The notes under the pieces are model-generated. The model did no database searches and was not told the origin of the DNA. It was given only the letters and a program-made list of their open reading frames with translations. Shown piece by piece: positions 28,804-37,264 of a stretch of DNA of 62,868 nt. Position 1 is the stretch's first letter; each line of letters starts with the position of its first letter. Both the position numbers and the translations under genes were made by a program. This DNA is from Desulfarculales bacterium (GTDB lineage Bacteria > Desulfobacterota > Desulfarculia > Desulfarculales > Desulfarculaceae): positions 1 to 62,868 of the forward strand of contig JAIRYI010000083.1 in the NCBI GenBank assembly GCA_031267815.1. The letters run 5' to 3'.

Positions 28804-30684
28804 TCAATCCAGAACATATTGAGAACGCCAGTTTTCATCTTCCCGCCAGGGCGGCTGATCGGCCTTGGCTAAAAGGCAGTCGCCCATGATCAGATAATCC
28901 ATTTCGGTGCGCATAAAACAGCGGTAGGCGTCTTCCGGGGTGCAAACTATGGGTTCGCCGCGCAGATTAAAGCTGGTATTAACTATCAGTGAGCAGCCAT
29001 GAAGTTCCTTGAAAGTTTGCAGCAGCTTCCAATATCTGGGATTGATTTGGCGGTTCACGGTCTGAATACGGGCGGAGTAATCCACATGAGTGACCGCGGG
29101 AATGGAGGAGCGCGGGAAATACAGGCGCTGCCACATATTCCACTGCTCATAGTCCTCGGGATAGGGTTGACGCACCGCCGCCGCCACCGGAGCGGTGAGC
29201 AGCATATAAGGCGAATATTCGCCCTCAAGCTCAAAATAGAAATCCCGGTCTTCTTCCAAAACCGAAGGGGCGAAAGGGCGAAAACCTTCCCGCATCTTGA
29301 TTTTTAGGTTAAGCCGCTTTTGCATTTCCGGATTGCGGGCGTCGCCCAGAATACTCCGTCCGCCCAGAGCGCGCGGGCCGTATTCCATGCGTCCCTGAAA
29401 CCAGCCCAGCACCTGGCCGTCATTCAACAGATCGGCCGCTGTGCGGCAAAGCGAATCCTCATCGCTGATCAAGCGGTAAACAGCTCCGGCCCGGCGGCAG
29501 GTTATGATGATTTCTTCATTGCTGAAATCAGGCCCCAGGTAGGTTCCTCTCATTGCGTCGCCGCTCTCCGGGATGCGGGGCGCTTCTCCGGCTATATGCC
29601 GGCAGGCCAGAGCCGCGCCCAAGGCCCCTCCGGCATCGCCCGCCGCCGGTTGAATCCAGATATGGCGGAAGCGTCCTGAACGCAAAATTTTTCCGTTAGC
29701 CACACAATTTAAAGCCACTCCTCCGGCCAGGCAAAGATTGGCGCTGCCGCTAAGTTCAGCGGCGCTTTGGCTGAGCCGTAACACGACATCTTCGGTAACC
29801 TTTTGAATTGCCAGGGCCATATCCATATAGGCCGGATCTATTTCCGCGCTCTCAGGAGGGCGCGGAGGAACAGAGAACAAGCGCTGCCAGGCTTTTAGAT
29901 TATACATCCGCAGACCAGTGGCATAATTGAAATAGCGCATATTCAGCACATAAGAGCCGTCGGCCCTTATATCAATGAGTTCGTCTCTGATTTTCCGTTC
30001 AAATACCGCCGCGCCTTTACCGTGTCCATAGGGGGCCAGACCCATAAGCTTGTACTCGCCGCTGTTGACTTTAAAACCGCAATAAGCGGTAAAAGCGGAA
30101 TAAAGCAGTCCCAGGGAATGGGGAAAATGAATTTCCCGTAAACAGGTAATTTTATTGCCCTGACCGTGGGCAATGGAAGTGGTGGCCCATTCGCCCACGC
30201 CGTCAACGGTCAGAATGGCCGCTTGATCAAAGGGTGAGGGATAAAAAGCGGAAGCGGCGTGCGATAAGTGATGTTCAGGAAAGCAGAACGGCGGCAGGAT
30301 GGCGCTCTTTCCCGGCGGTAAAAAATTCTTCAATGATTTTTCCAGCATGGAACGCATGAAGAGTTTTTCTTTTATCCATACCGGCATGGAAGTCATAAAA
30401 CTCAGACAGCTTTGGGGCGCCAGAGCATGGTAGGTCTCCAACAGGCGTTCAAATTTTAACAGCGGCTTTTCATAAAAAGCCACGGCGCTTACCTGCGGCA
30501 GAGTAATGCCGGCCTCCTTCAGCACATAGGCCAGAGCTTTAGCGGGAAAGGAAGAATCATGCTTTTGACGGCTGAAGCGCTCTTCCTGGGCCGCGGCCAG
30601 AATAACCCCGTCTTTCAGAAGCGCGGCGGCGCTGTCATGATAATAGGCGGAAATGCCTAAAATATAAATTGAATTTTCAGCCAT
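28804..30684 (-). CDS. NodU/CmcH-family O-carbamoyltransferase
   Basis: A 626-residue two-domain enzyme. The N-terminal Kae1-like domain (I-L-G-I-S-A-Y-Y-H-D-S-A-A-A-L, later H-H-L-S-H-A-A-S-A-F and T-V-D-G-V-G-E-W) binds metal and forms carbamoyl adenylate. The C-terminal YrdC-like part contains G-R-M-E-Y-G-P-R-A-L-G-x-R-S-I and F-N-x-R-G-E-P-I. These enzymes transfer a carbamoyl group from carbamoyl phosphate to a hydroxyl, in Nod factors, antibiotics or surface sugars. The acceptor here is probably a cell-surface glycan because of the membrane-protein neighbours. Length is normal. Confidence 0.93.
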   Translation of the reverse strand: MAENSIYILGISAYYHDSAAALLKDGVILAAAQEERFSRQKHDSSFPAKALAYVLKEAGITLPQVSAVAFYEKPLLKFERLLETYHALAPQSCLSFMTSMPVWIKEKLFMRSMLEKSLKNFLPPGKSAILPPFCFPEHHLSHAASAFYPSPFDQAAILTVDGVGEWATTSIAHGQGNKITCLREIHFPHSLGLLYSAFTAYCGFKVNSGEYKLMGLAPYGHGKGAAVFERKIRDELIDIRADGSYVLNMRYFNYATGLRMYNLKAWQRLFSVPPRPPESAEIDPAYMDMALAIQKVTEDVVLRLSQSAAELSGSANLCLAGGVALNCVANGKILRSGRFRHIWIQPAAGDAGGALGAALACRHIAGEAPRIPESGDAMRGTYLGPDFSNEEIIITCRRAGAVYRLISDEDSLCRTAADLLNDGQVLGWFQGRMEYGPRALGGRSILGDARNPEMQKRLNLKIKMREGFRPFAPSVLEEDRDFYFELEGEYSPYMLLTAPVAAAVRQPYPEDYEQWNMWQRLYFPRSSIPAVTHVDYSARIQTVNRQINPRYWKLLQTFKELHGCSLIVNTSFNLRGEPIVCTPEDAYRCFMRTEMDYLIMGDCLLAKADQPPWREDENWRSQYVLD

Positions 30685-30727
30685 AACCCCGTCCTGGGAT
30701 GCGCCGGCATTAAATATTAAGACCGGA

Positions 30728-30877
30728 TCAAAAAATTGTATAAATAAAAGGAGCGATGGCGCTGCCGCTGGTGAATATTAACAGCCCTCCGAAAACCAGG
30801 AGAAAAACCAGTAACGGCAGCATCCAGTATTTTTTTCTTACCCGCAGGAATTTCCATAAATCACTCAGAGATTGCAT
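30728..30877 (-). CDS. DUF5989-family small membrane protein
   Basis: A 49-residue protein, M-Q-S-L-S-D-L-W-K-F-L-R-V-R-K-K-Y-W, followed by one hydrophobic helix and the tail G-S-A-I-A-P-F-I-Y-T-I-F. This is the recognisable pattern of the DUF5989 family, which in many genomes lies directly upstream of a carbamoyltransferase, as it does here (43 bases apart). It probably anchors or assists the cassette at the inner membrane. Its exact function is unknown to me. Confidence 0.8.
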   Translation of the reverse strand: MQSLSDLWKFLRVRKKYWMLPLLVFLLVFGGLLIFTSGSAIAPFIYTIF

Positions 30878-30891
30878 TTTCGTAATTTCAC

Positions 30892-31281
30892 TTAAAAAGG
30901 GTTTTCCAAATCGTCTTTGGCGAAAAGATGATTGCGGATTACAAAACAGGAGGCGCCGCCGTTACGCCACTGGCGCAAGCCCAGAGGGTCTCTCTTCAGC
31001 AGCCCGGAGCGAACCAGGGCTACCGGGCATAGCACTAAAATATAAATTATCGCCATTACGATTTTAGACATGAATTTTCCCAGAGTCAGGGAAAATCCCA
31101 GCCAAATTCTGGTCAGGGGGCGAAAGAGGTTGGGCCAGATCATCGCCCCCAAAAGGACAGTCATGCCTCCATGGACGAAGTAAATTTTTTCAGTGAAAAA
31201 CCACAGCAGGAGTAATAGAAAAGTCAGAGCCAGGGCTGTATCACGGCAGGCCTCGGGGGGGGGGGGGGGGGGTATTTTCAT
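30892..31281 (-). CDS. SxtJ-like membrane protein with poly-proline N-terminus encoded by C18
   Basis: A 129-residue protein with two adjacent hydrophobic segments (about 17-28 and 38-50) and a third near 70-88, then a basic D-P-L-G-L-R-x-W tail, as in the SxtJ family found beside carbamoyltransferases. The ATG at 31281 is followed by M-K-I, then six prolines encoded by 18 consecutive C (minus strand), then E-A-C-R-D-T-A. A gain or loss of one base would shift the frame, so expression is probably phase-variable. No ribosome-binding site precedes the ATG, and the upstream 40 bases are very AT-rich. It is the first gene of the cassette. Confidence 0.72.
   Translation of the reverse strand: MKIPPPPPPEACRDTALALTFLLLLLWFFTEKIYFVHGGMTVLLGAMIWPNLFRPLTRIWLGFSLTLGKFMSKIVMAIIYILVLCPVALVRSGLLKRDPLGLRQWRNGGASCFVIRNHLFAKDDLENPF
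31255..31272. repeat. G18 homopolymer tract
   Basis: Eighteen G in a row on the plus strand, inside codons 4-9 of the SxtJ-like gene. Tracts of this length are very prone to slipped-strand mispairing and are the classic basis of contingency loci. The count in any one assembly may also be unreliable. Confidence 0.9.
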
Positions 31282-31493
31282 TAATAATATCGATTAGTTA
31301 TATATTATTTTAAGAATATTCTGTGTCCTCTGGTGCCGCCTCACCGGATAAACGGGTGAGGATTTATATCTAGGCGGAAATATTATTAATGCAAAATGCC
31401 CATTTGGATGATTTTCGCCCAGCCGGTGCTGAAATTATCTCCAGAATATCTTGAATTTGAATAAATGTCAAGACGTTTTAAATGACTTCTGAT

Positions 31494-31533
31494 AGCCTGT
31501 CCCCTATGCAAACGTGGGGAAAGGGGACAGGCT
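31494..31533. repeat. 12-bp inverted repeat in the spacer between cassette and GAK cluster
   Basis: AGCCTGTCCCCT (31494-31505) pairs with AGGGGACAGGCT (31522-31533) over a 16-base loop. A smaller one, CCTCACC (31339-31345) with GGTGAGG (31355-31361), lies nearby. The 283-base spacer 31282-31564 shows no gene. The larger hairpin may end the GAK transcript, although no T-run follows. Confidence 0.5.
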
Positions 31534-31564
31534 TTAGGTTTGCAAGCGGCTGAAGCGCGCTTAT

Positions 31565-31945
31565 TTACTCGGTTTTTTTAAGTCCCTCTGTGGACGCCGA
31601 ACCCTTGTTCTCTTTAACGGTTTTGATTTCCGCGCGCGCCGGGGTGACGATCTCTTCTTTGTCCATACCCGCGCCGCTTAAAATAACAAACGTTTCTTCT
31701 TTATTTTCTTCATCATCAGTATTACTCCAGGACATTTCCAAGGTAAAACGCTCCGAATGTTTCTTTACCTTGGCCTCTATGCTTAGGAACAGCTCACCGC
31801 GGGGACGCAAAACCAATTCTTCACCGCTTTTATTCAGGGTGATATGCCCGTTTTTTAAGGCAGTGATCAATTCCTGTAAATAGGGGATAACCTCTTCCAA
31901 ACGCATAACTTTGCCCATGGACAACTTCCTCTTTTCCGTTTCCAT
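31565..31945 (-). CDS. Amphi-Trp domain protein (GAK cluster)
   Basis: About 126 residues from the ATG at 31945, chosen because GGGAGAG stands six bases upstream. A helical start (M-G-K-V-M-R-L-E-E-V-I-P-Y-L-Q-E-L) leads to alternating beta strands with I-T-L-N-K-S-G-E-E-L-V-L-R-P and F-T-L-E-M-S-W, which is the amphi-Trp pattern. I know this domain only as a marker of the GAK gene set. The C-terminal 40 residues are charged and low in complexity. It is the last gene of the cluster, 116 bases after the CofD-related gene. Confidence 0.82.
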   Translation of the reverse strand: METEKRKLSMGKVMRLEEVIPYLQELITALKNGHITLNKSGEELVLRPRGELFLSIEAKVKKHSERFTLEMSWSNTDDEENKEETFVILSGAGMDKEEIVTPARAEIKTVKENKGSASTEGLKKTE

Positions 31946-32061
31946 TATCATCTCTCCCAATTTATTGTTTTCAAATTATGCACCCAAGGCATGATAATCC
32001 CCGGCGTGTCAGGAAAAAGACAAACCCGCCTTCAACGGCAATGACGCGGGCGTCCATTTTT

Positions 32062-33249
32062 TCACAGCAGAGACAATAGCGTCTCAACTACTAAACGCGG
32101 GTCAGTGCGGTCAGCGCAAACAGAGCTGCTCAATTTAACCGTCAAAATTTTTATGCCTCTGCTTTGCAGCCATTGCCAAGGCACTCCTCCGGGATAACCG
32201 TAATCACGGTCAATAATAAGCGCGTCCAGGACTTGTTCCGGCGCCGCTCCTTCACTGGTGAGCCGTTCCAATAATATCTCCACCTGGCTTTGCAAAGTGT
32301 GTCCTAACAGCTCCGGATCATGACCCAAGTTGGGAATAAAAATTTTGTTGCAAAAAGCTTGACTAATGGCGCTGACTGTACCGGTTGGCAGCAGATTGGC
32401 CAGCAGGCTGGAAAAAAAACTGCCGAATGGGTAACAGATAAGGTCGCTGCGCATAATCAGTTCGGAATTTTTAAGCCGGATGGGTACGTGACAGGGCTGG
32501 CCGCTATCCATATCCTGCGTTAGCCATATGTTCATAATTGCGGAGGTCAGGGGCGGAGATTCTTTACCAGTGATATTATGTTGGCCGCATATTACCTGAC
32601 CCGATTGCAGGCGGGCCGCCAACTGGGCATTGCTATTGACGATGGGGCGGACTATGCCCCTGACCTCCACTAATTTGGAATATAAAAATATTGCCGGATC
32701 CAGATGACGGCGCTGCTCCAGATAGCCGCTGGCCAAGACCAGATTACCGATACTGGCTCCGGCCAGGGGAAAATCATCAGGCATATGTTCACAAAAATAC
32801 ATGAGATTACCGCGGATGATTTTGCGCATGGGATAGGGAATTGCTCTGATATAAGGGTGACTGCCATGGCATATGCTTAATAATTCCTGATATAATCGCT
32901 CCTGGGGTTGAGCTTTGTCCAGGCGGTGGGCGAACAGAGTATATATTTCCGGATTGCCGTACAATTTTTTTTCAGCCAAATCCATTAATCTGGCCCGAAT
33001 ATCTCCAACCGCCGGCATATTGAAAGCATGGCGTAAATGCGCCGAACTTCCGCCAGAGTCAAAGGGAGTCATAAGGTGAATGCTGTTATGGGTATATTCA
33101 CCAAGAACACGGGCGGCGGCGCTCATGGCTGTTCCTCCGGAAAAAAACAGTATTGCCGGACCCAATTCGGGAAGACGGCGGAAGCGTTCCAATTTAACCC
33201 GGTCCGGCACTGTAAAAGTTTTGCGCAATTTTATGCAGTCACAGTTCAC
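32062..33249 (-). CDS. CofD-related protein of the GAK system
   Basis: A 395-residue protein of the CofD/YvcK fold. F-F-S-G-G-T (35-40), T-P-F-D-S-G-G-S-S-A-H-L-R (61-73) and V-G-D-I-R (81-85) are the nucleotide and phosphate-binding motifs shared with 2-phospho-L-lactate transferase CofD and the regulator YvcK. The neighbours (HprK-related kinase, ATP-grasp, amphi-Trp) make it the GAK-type subfamily. CofD joins a phospho-compound to a nucleotide-activated group; the substrate here is unknown. The start overlaps the kinase stop by 11 bases. No F420 biosynthesis partners are seen. Confidence 0.86.
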   Translation of the reverse strand: MNCDCIKLRKTFTVPDRVKLERFRRLPELGPAILFFSGGTAMSAAARVLGEYTHNSIHLMTPFDSGGSSAHLRHAFNMPAVGDIRARLMDLAEKKLYGNPEIYTLFAHRLDKAQPQERLYQELLSICHGSHPYIRAIPYPMRKIIRGNLMYFCEHMPDDFPLAGASIGNLVLASGYLEQRRHLDPAIFLYSKLVEVRGIVRPIVNSNAQLAARLQSGQVICGQHNITGKESPPLTSAIMNIWLTQDMDSGQPCHVPIRLKNSELIMRSDLICYPFGSFFSSLLANLLPTGTVSAISQAFCNKIFIPNLGHDPELLGHTLQSQVEILLERLTSEGAAPEQVLDALIIDRDYGYPGGVPWQWLQSRGIKILTVKLSSSVCADRTDPRLVVETLLSLL

Positions 33250-34354
33250 AGGAGACTCGCTTTGAACCGGCGTCGCCGTGGTTTTGTAAAAAATCCAGAC
33301 AAAAAGCGGTTGCTTGGCTGAAATTTACGCCTCCGCTTATCTCTATCATCGGGGCCTTGCTTAAACGCGCGGCATAGGCGTCTGCCGGCGGATCGCGGTG
33401 AGCGCCGCCTGCCGCCGCCCAAAAAAATAAACCGGTTTCTTTAACGAAAGCTTTTACTAAATCCGGTCTTTCTTTGGCATTAACCAAACGCGCTTCTGTG
33501 GGTTCAGGCGTCCGGCGCCAGTTCAGCACTACCAGGCCGCCGAAATGGCTTTGCAGTTTGAAACGGCCTGCTCCATAGCATTTACCGATCAGGGCGTCGT
33601 ATTTATGTTCGGCGGCCCACAGGATATCTTGCGGCAGACTGGAAAAATGCCGCCGGTCACGGACGGACATGACAGAATGCAACATGGCATTGGCCAAAGC
33701 GGTCCCCGGATTTATACGCGGCTGTTTAGCTACTCCGTAAAGCACTGGTTCAGGATCGGGAGAAAGCATAACTCGGTCATTGCTGATAAAGGTACAGCCT
33801 TCATTCATTAAATGTAAAGCCAGAGTGGATTTGCCCATTCCTGAAAAACCGGCCAGCGCCAGCCCGTAATCCGATAAACTTACCGCCGCGGCATGGCCCA
33901 GATAACAACCATGATTAAGCCTCTGTTCAATAAGGCGGTTATTGATGAAATTGACCACCTGGTTGCTGTTGTCCAGACATCTGCCCACTACTAAGTTTTC
34001 TTGGCCGTTAAAGGCCATTATTAACCCGGTCAGGTTTTTGCGCACCAAACGGCCGTCCATCGCATTCAGAAACGATTCCTTGATTTTATTTTTGCCGTTG
34101 CCGGCCGGATGAGAAATGAAGGGCAGATCAAGTTCCAGAGCGCCGGTTTCATGGGCGCTGACGGTGACCAGCTGTTTGCCGGCCAAGGCTGTGTTTTCGA
34201 CAAATTCACTGAAATAGTCGTACAGATAAGCACATAGTTCAGGGCTGTTCATCTCAACCCTGACCGCGATATCGCCGAAATCAAGGATAATCTCCTCTGT
34301 GACCGGATATTTTGCCCGAGTGGAGGCAATGAACTCCGCACATGAAAAATTCAT
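33239..34354 (-). CDS. HprK-related kinase B (GAK system)
   Basis: A 371-residue protein. The C-terminal part has an HPr kinase/phosphorylase-like P-loop, G169-F-S-G-M-G-K-S-T177, preceded by H154 (L-G-H-A-A-A-V) and followed by S-N-D-R (191-194), which stands where the metal-binding acidic residues of HprK lie. The first 140 residues have no known motif. HprK phosphorylates a serine of HPr, but no HPr gene is near, so the target must be something else, possibly a cluster member. It overlaps the ATP-grasp gene by four bases and the CofD gene by 11, indicating tight translation coupling. Confidence 0.85.
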   Translation of the reverse strand: MNFSCAEFIASTRAKYPVTEEIILDFGDIAVRVEMNSPELCAYLYDYFSEFVENTALAGKQLVTVSAHETGALELDLPFISHPAGNGKNKIKESFLNAMDGRLVRKNLTGLIMAFNGQENLVVGRCLDNSNQVVNFINNRLIEQRLNHGCYLGHAAAVSLSDYGLALAGFSGMGKSTLALHLMNEGCTFISNDRVMLSPDPEPVLYGVAKQPRINPGTALANAMLHSVMSVRDRRHFSSLPQDILWAAEHKYDALIGKCYGAGRFKLQSHFGGLVVLNWRRTPEPTEARLVNAKERPDLVKAFVKETGLFFWAAAGGAHRDPPADAYAARLSKAPMIEISGGVNFSQATAFCLDFLQNHGDAGSKRVSCEL

Positions 34355-35238
34355 TTTTTATTCCGTTCGATTTTATTAACAATAAATTCGGCCAAAAGTT
34401 CGGCCGGACGTAAATTTCCTGTGAGTTCAATGCCTTTAAATCCGCCGAACGCCGATACTTCAAATACAAAAGCGCCGTCTTGGCTGAGTGCTATGTCCAC
34501 ACTGCTGAATACCAGTTTAAACACGTCCATGGCGCGGCGGGCAAGCGCGATTATTTCCAGAGCGGGGGTGTAACTTTCATAATGGCCGCCGCTGGCGGTA
34601 GTGGTATTCCAGGAATCCCGGCTCTTCACCCGGGCGTAGGTGGTAAGATAATCCTGTCCCAAAAAAACCACGCTCAAGTCCATTCCTCCCTGCAAGTCCA
34701 AGGCTTTTTGAATGTAAAACATTCTATGGGTATCCTGATATTTTTTCAGTTTTAGTTCCAGATCTTTGTCCTGTGCTTCAAGCAGCAGCATACCGGCGGC
34801 TTTGGTGGAATATAGGGGTTTGAGAACCGCGCGTCCGTATTGCCGGACTGCCTGAATAGCTTGAGCCATGTTCTCGGTTATGATGGTTGGCGGCATGGGT
34901 ATGCCTGCCATTTGTAATTCAACGGTGCAGCTTAAACGGTTAAGGAGCCGGACAATGGTGTTGGGATCTGAAAAAACCGGAACTCCGACAGCTTTCAAAT
35001 GACGCAGTATCTGGAGACGGTCAAGCAGCGCCGGAGAATAGGGAACGCCGATTTTTTTTATTAACACTCCATCCAGGTCCCGCATATCTATATCATCAAA
35101 CCAACACGCGCCCGAGGTCAGGTCGAGCCTTACCCGGCTCATGTCAATCAAAAGACGTTGTCCGGTAAACATGGCCAGAGCTTCACTCAATTGCTGTGAA
35201 GATTCGCCTTGAGGAACACCAACTACGGCAATGCGCAT
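34351..35238 (-). CDS. ATP-grasp ligase (GAK system)
   Basis: A 295-residue RimK-like ATP-grasp protein. Visible elements: V-F-S-D-P-N-T-I-V-R-L-L-N-R pre-grasp region, V-L-K-P-L-Y-S-T-K-A-A-G-M as ATP-binding lysine and loop, I-Q-K-A-L, then V-D-I-A and F-E-V-S-A-F-G-G-F-K-G with the metal-binding Glu. These enzymes activate a carboxylate by phosphorylation and join it to an amine or thiol. Here the product could be a peptide-like or amide bond on an unknown metabolite or protein. It overlaps the HprK-related gene (ATGA type) and follows the PhoU-kinase gene by 33 bases. Confidence 0.85.
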   Translation of the reverse strand: MRIAVVGVPQGESSQQLSEALAMFTGQRLLIDMSRVRLDLTSGACWFDDIDMRDLDGVLIKKIGVPYSPALLDRLQILRHLKAVGVPVFSDPNTIVRLLNRLSCTVELQMAGIPMPPTIITENMAQAIQAVRQYGRAVLKPLYSTKAAGMLLLEAQDKDLELKLKKYQDTHRMFYIQKALDLQGGMDLSVVFLGQDYLTTYARVKSRDSWNTTTASGGHYESYTPALEIIALARRAMDVFKLVFSSVDIALSQDGAFVFEVSAFGGFKGIELTGNLRPAELLAEFIVNKIERNKK

Positions 35239-35271
35239 AACATTTCTTCCCGGAGTAACAGATGAAAAATA

Positions 35272-36924
35272 TTAGAAGTCAAATAAATCATCATCAATGT
35301 GAAATTCTGTCCAGTCGGCGCCGGATTTTTGATGGGCGCGGAATTTTTCCATCAGGTAAATGGAACGCATGTACATGGAACGGGCGAACGCCTTGTCAAT
35401 TTCAAAGCGGGTTGAAGTAAAAAAAGCGCGGCTCAGAGCCAGAGCCATACGCGCTTCCATGGTGCGGTCCCGGTTATGGTCCGCGAATTGTCCGGCCCAA
35501 GCGCGCATGAATTTTATGGTGTTGCGCAGGCGCAGGCGCGTTTCTCTGTCAAATACATTGACGCGGAAGTTGGATACAATGAATATCGATATGTCCTGCA
35601 CATAGTCATAAAAGCGGGAGCGGTGCAAATCTATGAACTTTATATTTTTATCATGATAGTCGTAGATGATGTTATTGGTGTTGAAGTCTCCGTGAATCAT
35701 TACCGCAAAAGGAGACGGAATTTGTTTCTGCAATCTTCTACAGTCCTCGATCAGATTCAGCACCGGCATGATTGCGATATCCCCTATGCCCAATGCCGAA
35801 CGCCGCACAAAATCATGATGAATTTGCTCGATATCGCCCAGTCGCTCTTTCAATTGCTCCATATAATCAATGTTGACCTGACCCACAGTATAAGTTTTAC
35901 GCCACAGCCCGTTTAAAGTCCGGCATAGAACCCATAGCGCCCGCTCCACTTCTTCCCAGGCGGCAATGGAAATAATTTCATCCAGACCTTTGCCGGACAT
36001 ATATTCCATTAACAGAGAGGAACGCTCCGCGTCATCATTATGGCCGTAAATTTTAGGCACCAGGCCGGGATAAATTTCCTCCCATTTTTCCAGTTTTTCT
36101 TTTTCCAGCAATATTTTTTTGCGGCTGCCTTCTTTGTACAGGACTTTTTGCACTTCATGCGATATTTCCCGGGAAGCGTCCAGGCGTCCGATACGGCAGC
36201 CGGAGCGGGAACCCCATATGGCCTGAAAGTTAAGATTATTGAATTTGCTGCTATAGCCTGATTTTCGCAAAGTGTCGCGCAGGGCATTGTATTGTTCAAT
36301 TTTTATGCGCTGCCCACAGACCGCGAATATTATTGATTCGCCTATATTCAGCAGCTTGTCTCCAATTTCTTCCAGATATTTGCCGATAAAAACAGAAATA
36401 ATAAAATCGCCGGCTTTTTGACGGTGATTGCGGTCAAACAGGTTGATTTTTTCTTCCAAAATGGTCTTGTACATATCATCCAGCACAAATTCAACCCGGC
36501 ATATGCGCAAGGCCTGGGCCAGATGGTTGTTTTTGAATGCGGCCAGGATTTCAGCAAAACTGTGTTCTATGATGTCAAGCATGTCCTGATATTCATCCTG
36601 AAGGTGGCTGTCATTGGCGTCTGCGTAAAGCAGTTGCTGCACCACATCAATACAAATATCGGCAATTCGTTCTACATTTTGGGTAATGGCGATGACGGCG
36701 CGGACCCGGTCCAGTCCATGCCGGTCAAGCCGCGGGGTTTTATGAATATAATTGTAAGCTTGATTTTCGATAATGACTTTAAGGTTATTTATATAGGCCT
36801 CCCGATCCATCATTTTATCAAGCTCCTCAAGCTGCGGGCTGCTGATAAAAGTACGCATGCGGGCCAACTGGGCTCCAACTTCGGTAATCATAAAATTAAA
36901 ATTTTCTTTTATGCCTTCAACCAT
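35272..36924 (-). CDS. PhoU-domain / aminoglycoside-phosphotransferase-like kinase fusion
   Basis: 550 residues in two parts. Residues 1-215 or so are helical and PhoU-like (I-E-N-Q-A-Y-N-Y-I, V-E-R-I-A-D-I-C-I-D-V and E-E-I-G-D-K-L-L-N-I-G-E are the repeated PhoU helix signatures). Residues 250-550 are an APH/choline-kinase-type fold with catalytic H411-G-D413-F-N-T-N-N418 and metal-binding D432 (K-F-I-D-L-H-R-S). So a phosphate-linked metal-binding helical bundle is joined to a small-molecule or protein kinase. The fusion, next to GAK genes and behind a Pho-type promoter, suggests phosphate sensing coupled to phosphorylation. Confidence 0.85.
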   Translation of the reverse strand: MVEGIKENFNFMITEVGAQLARMRTFISSPQLEELDKMMDREAYINNLKVIIENQAYNYIHKTPRLDRHGLDRVRAVIAITQNVERIADICIDVVQQLLYADANDSHLQDEYQDMLDIIEHSFAEILAAFKNNHLAQALRICRVEFVLDDMYKTILEEKINLFDRNHRQKAGDFIISVFIGKYLEEIGDKLLNIGESIIFAVCGQRIKIEQYNALRDTLRKSGYSSKFNNLNFQAIWGSRSGCRIGRLDASREISHEVQKVLYKEGSRKKILLEKEKLEKWEEIYPGLVPKIYGHNDDAERSSLLMEYMSGKGLDEIISIAAWEEVERALWVLCRTLNGLWRKTYTVGQVNIDYMEQLKERLGDIEQIHHDFVRRSALGIGDIAIMPVLNLIEDCRRLQKQIPSPFAVMIHGDFNTNNIIYDYHDKNIKFIDLHRSRFYDYVQDISIFIVSNFRVNVFDRETRLRLRNTIKFMRAWAGQFADHNRDRTMEARMALALSRAFFTSTRFEIDKAFARSMYMRSIYLMEKFRAHQKSGADWTEFHIDDDLFDF

Positions 36925-36968
36925 AATCGTCTTGCCGGTTATCCTAGCTTTAGCCTTTAGCTGTTAAT

Positions 36969-37235
36969 TTACCGGCCAACCGTCAAGGGCTTGGCTATTT
37001 CAATTTCTTCTTTACTGTTCCATGCGATTTTCAGGGTGATTTTATTTTCCGCGCCTTTTTTTCTTGCTTTTACCAGAAAGCGAAGCAGTCCCCTGGGTAT
37101 AAACTCAATATGCTCGTCGGCAGTGGAGAGCAGAACGCGGCCGTTGTTCATGCCTTCAGTAATAGCGGTAAGAAAAGTTCCGATGCTGCCGGCGTCCTGT
37201 AAAGATTCATATTCAAATTTTTTATCGCTGCTCAT
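36969..37235 (-). CDS. Second amphi-Trp-like protein
   Basis: An 88-residue protein with the same helix-then-strands plan as the amphi-Trp protein at the other end of the cluster: F-L-T-A-I-T-E-G-M-N-N-G-R-V-L-L, I-E-F-I-P-R-G-L-L-R-F-L-V-K-A and I-T-L-K-I-A-W-N-S. The tryptophan in the last strand is conserved. It is a shortened paralogue without the acidic C-terminal extension. It lies 44 bases before the PhoU-kinase gene and 29 after the PHP-like gene. Confidence 0.72.
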   Translation of the reverse strand: MSSDKKFEYESLQDAGSIGTFLTAITEGMNNGRVLLSTADEHIEFIPRGLLRFLVKARKKGAENKITLKIAWNSKEEIEIAKPLTVGR

Positions 37236-37264
37236 AGTCTCACCTTGGTCTGGGGTTTTGGGTT

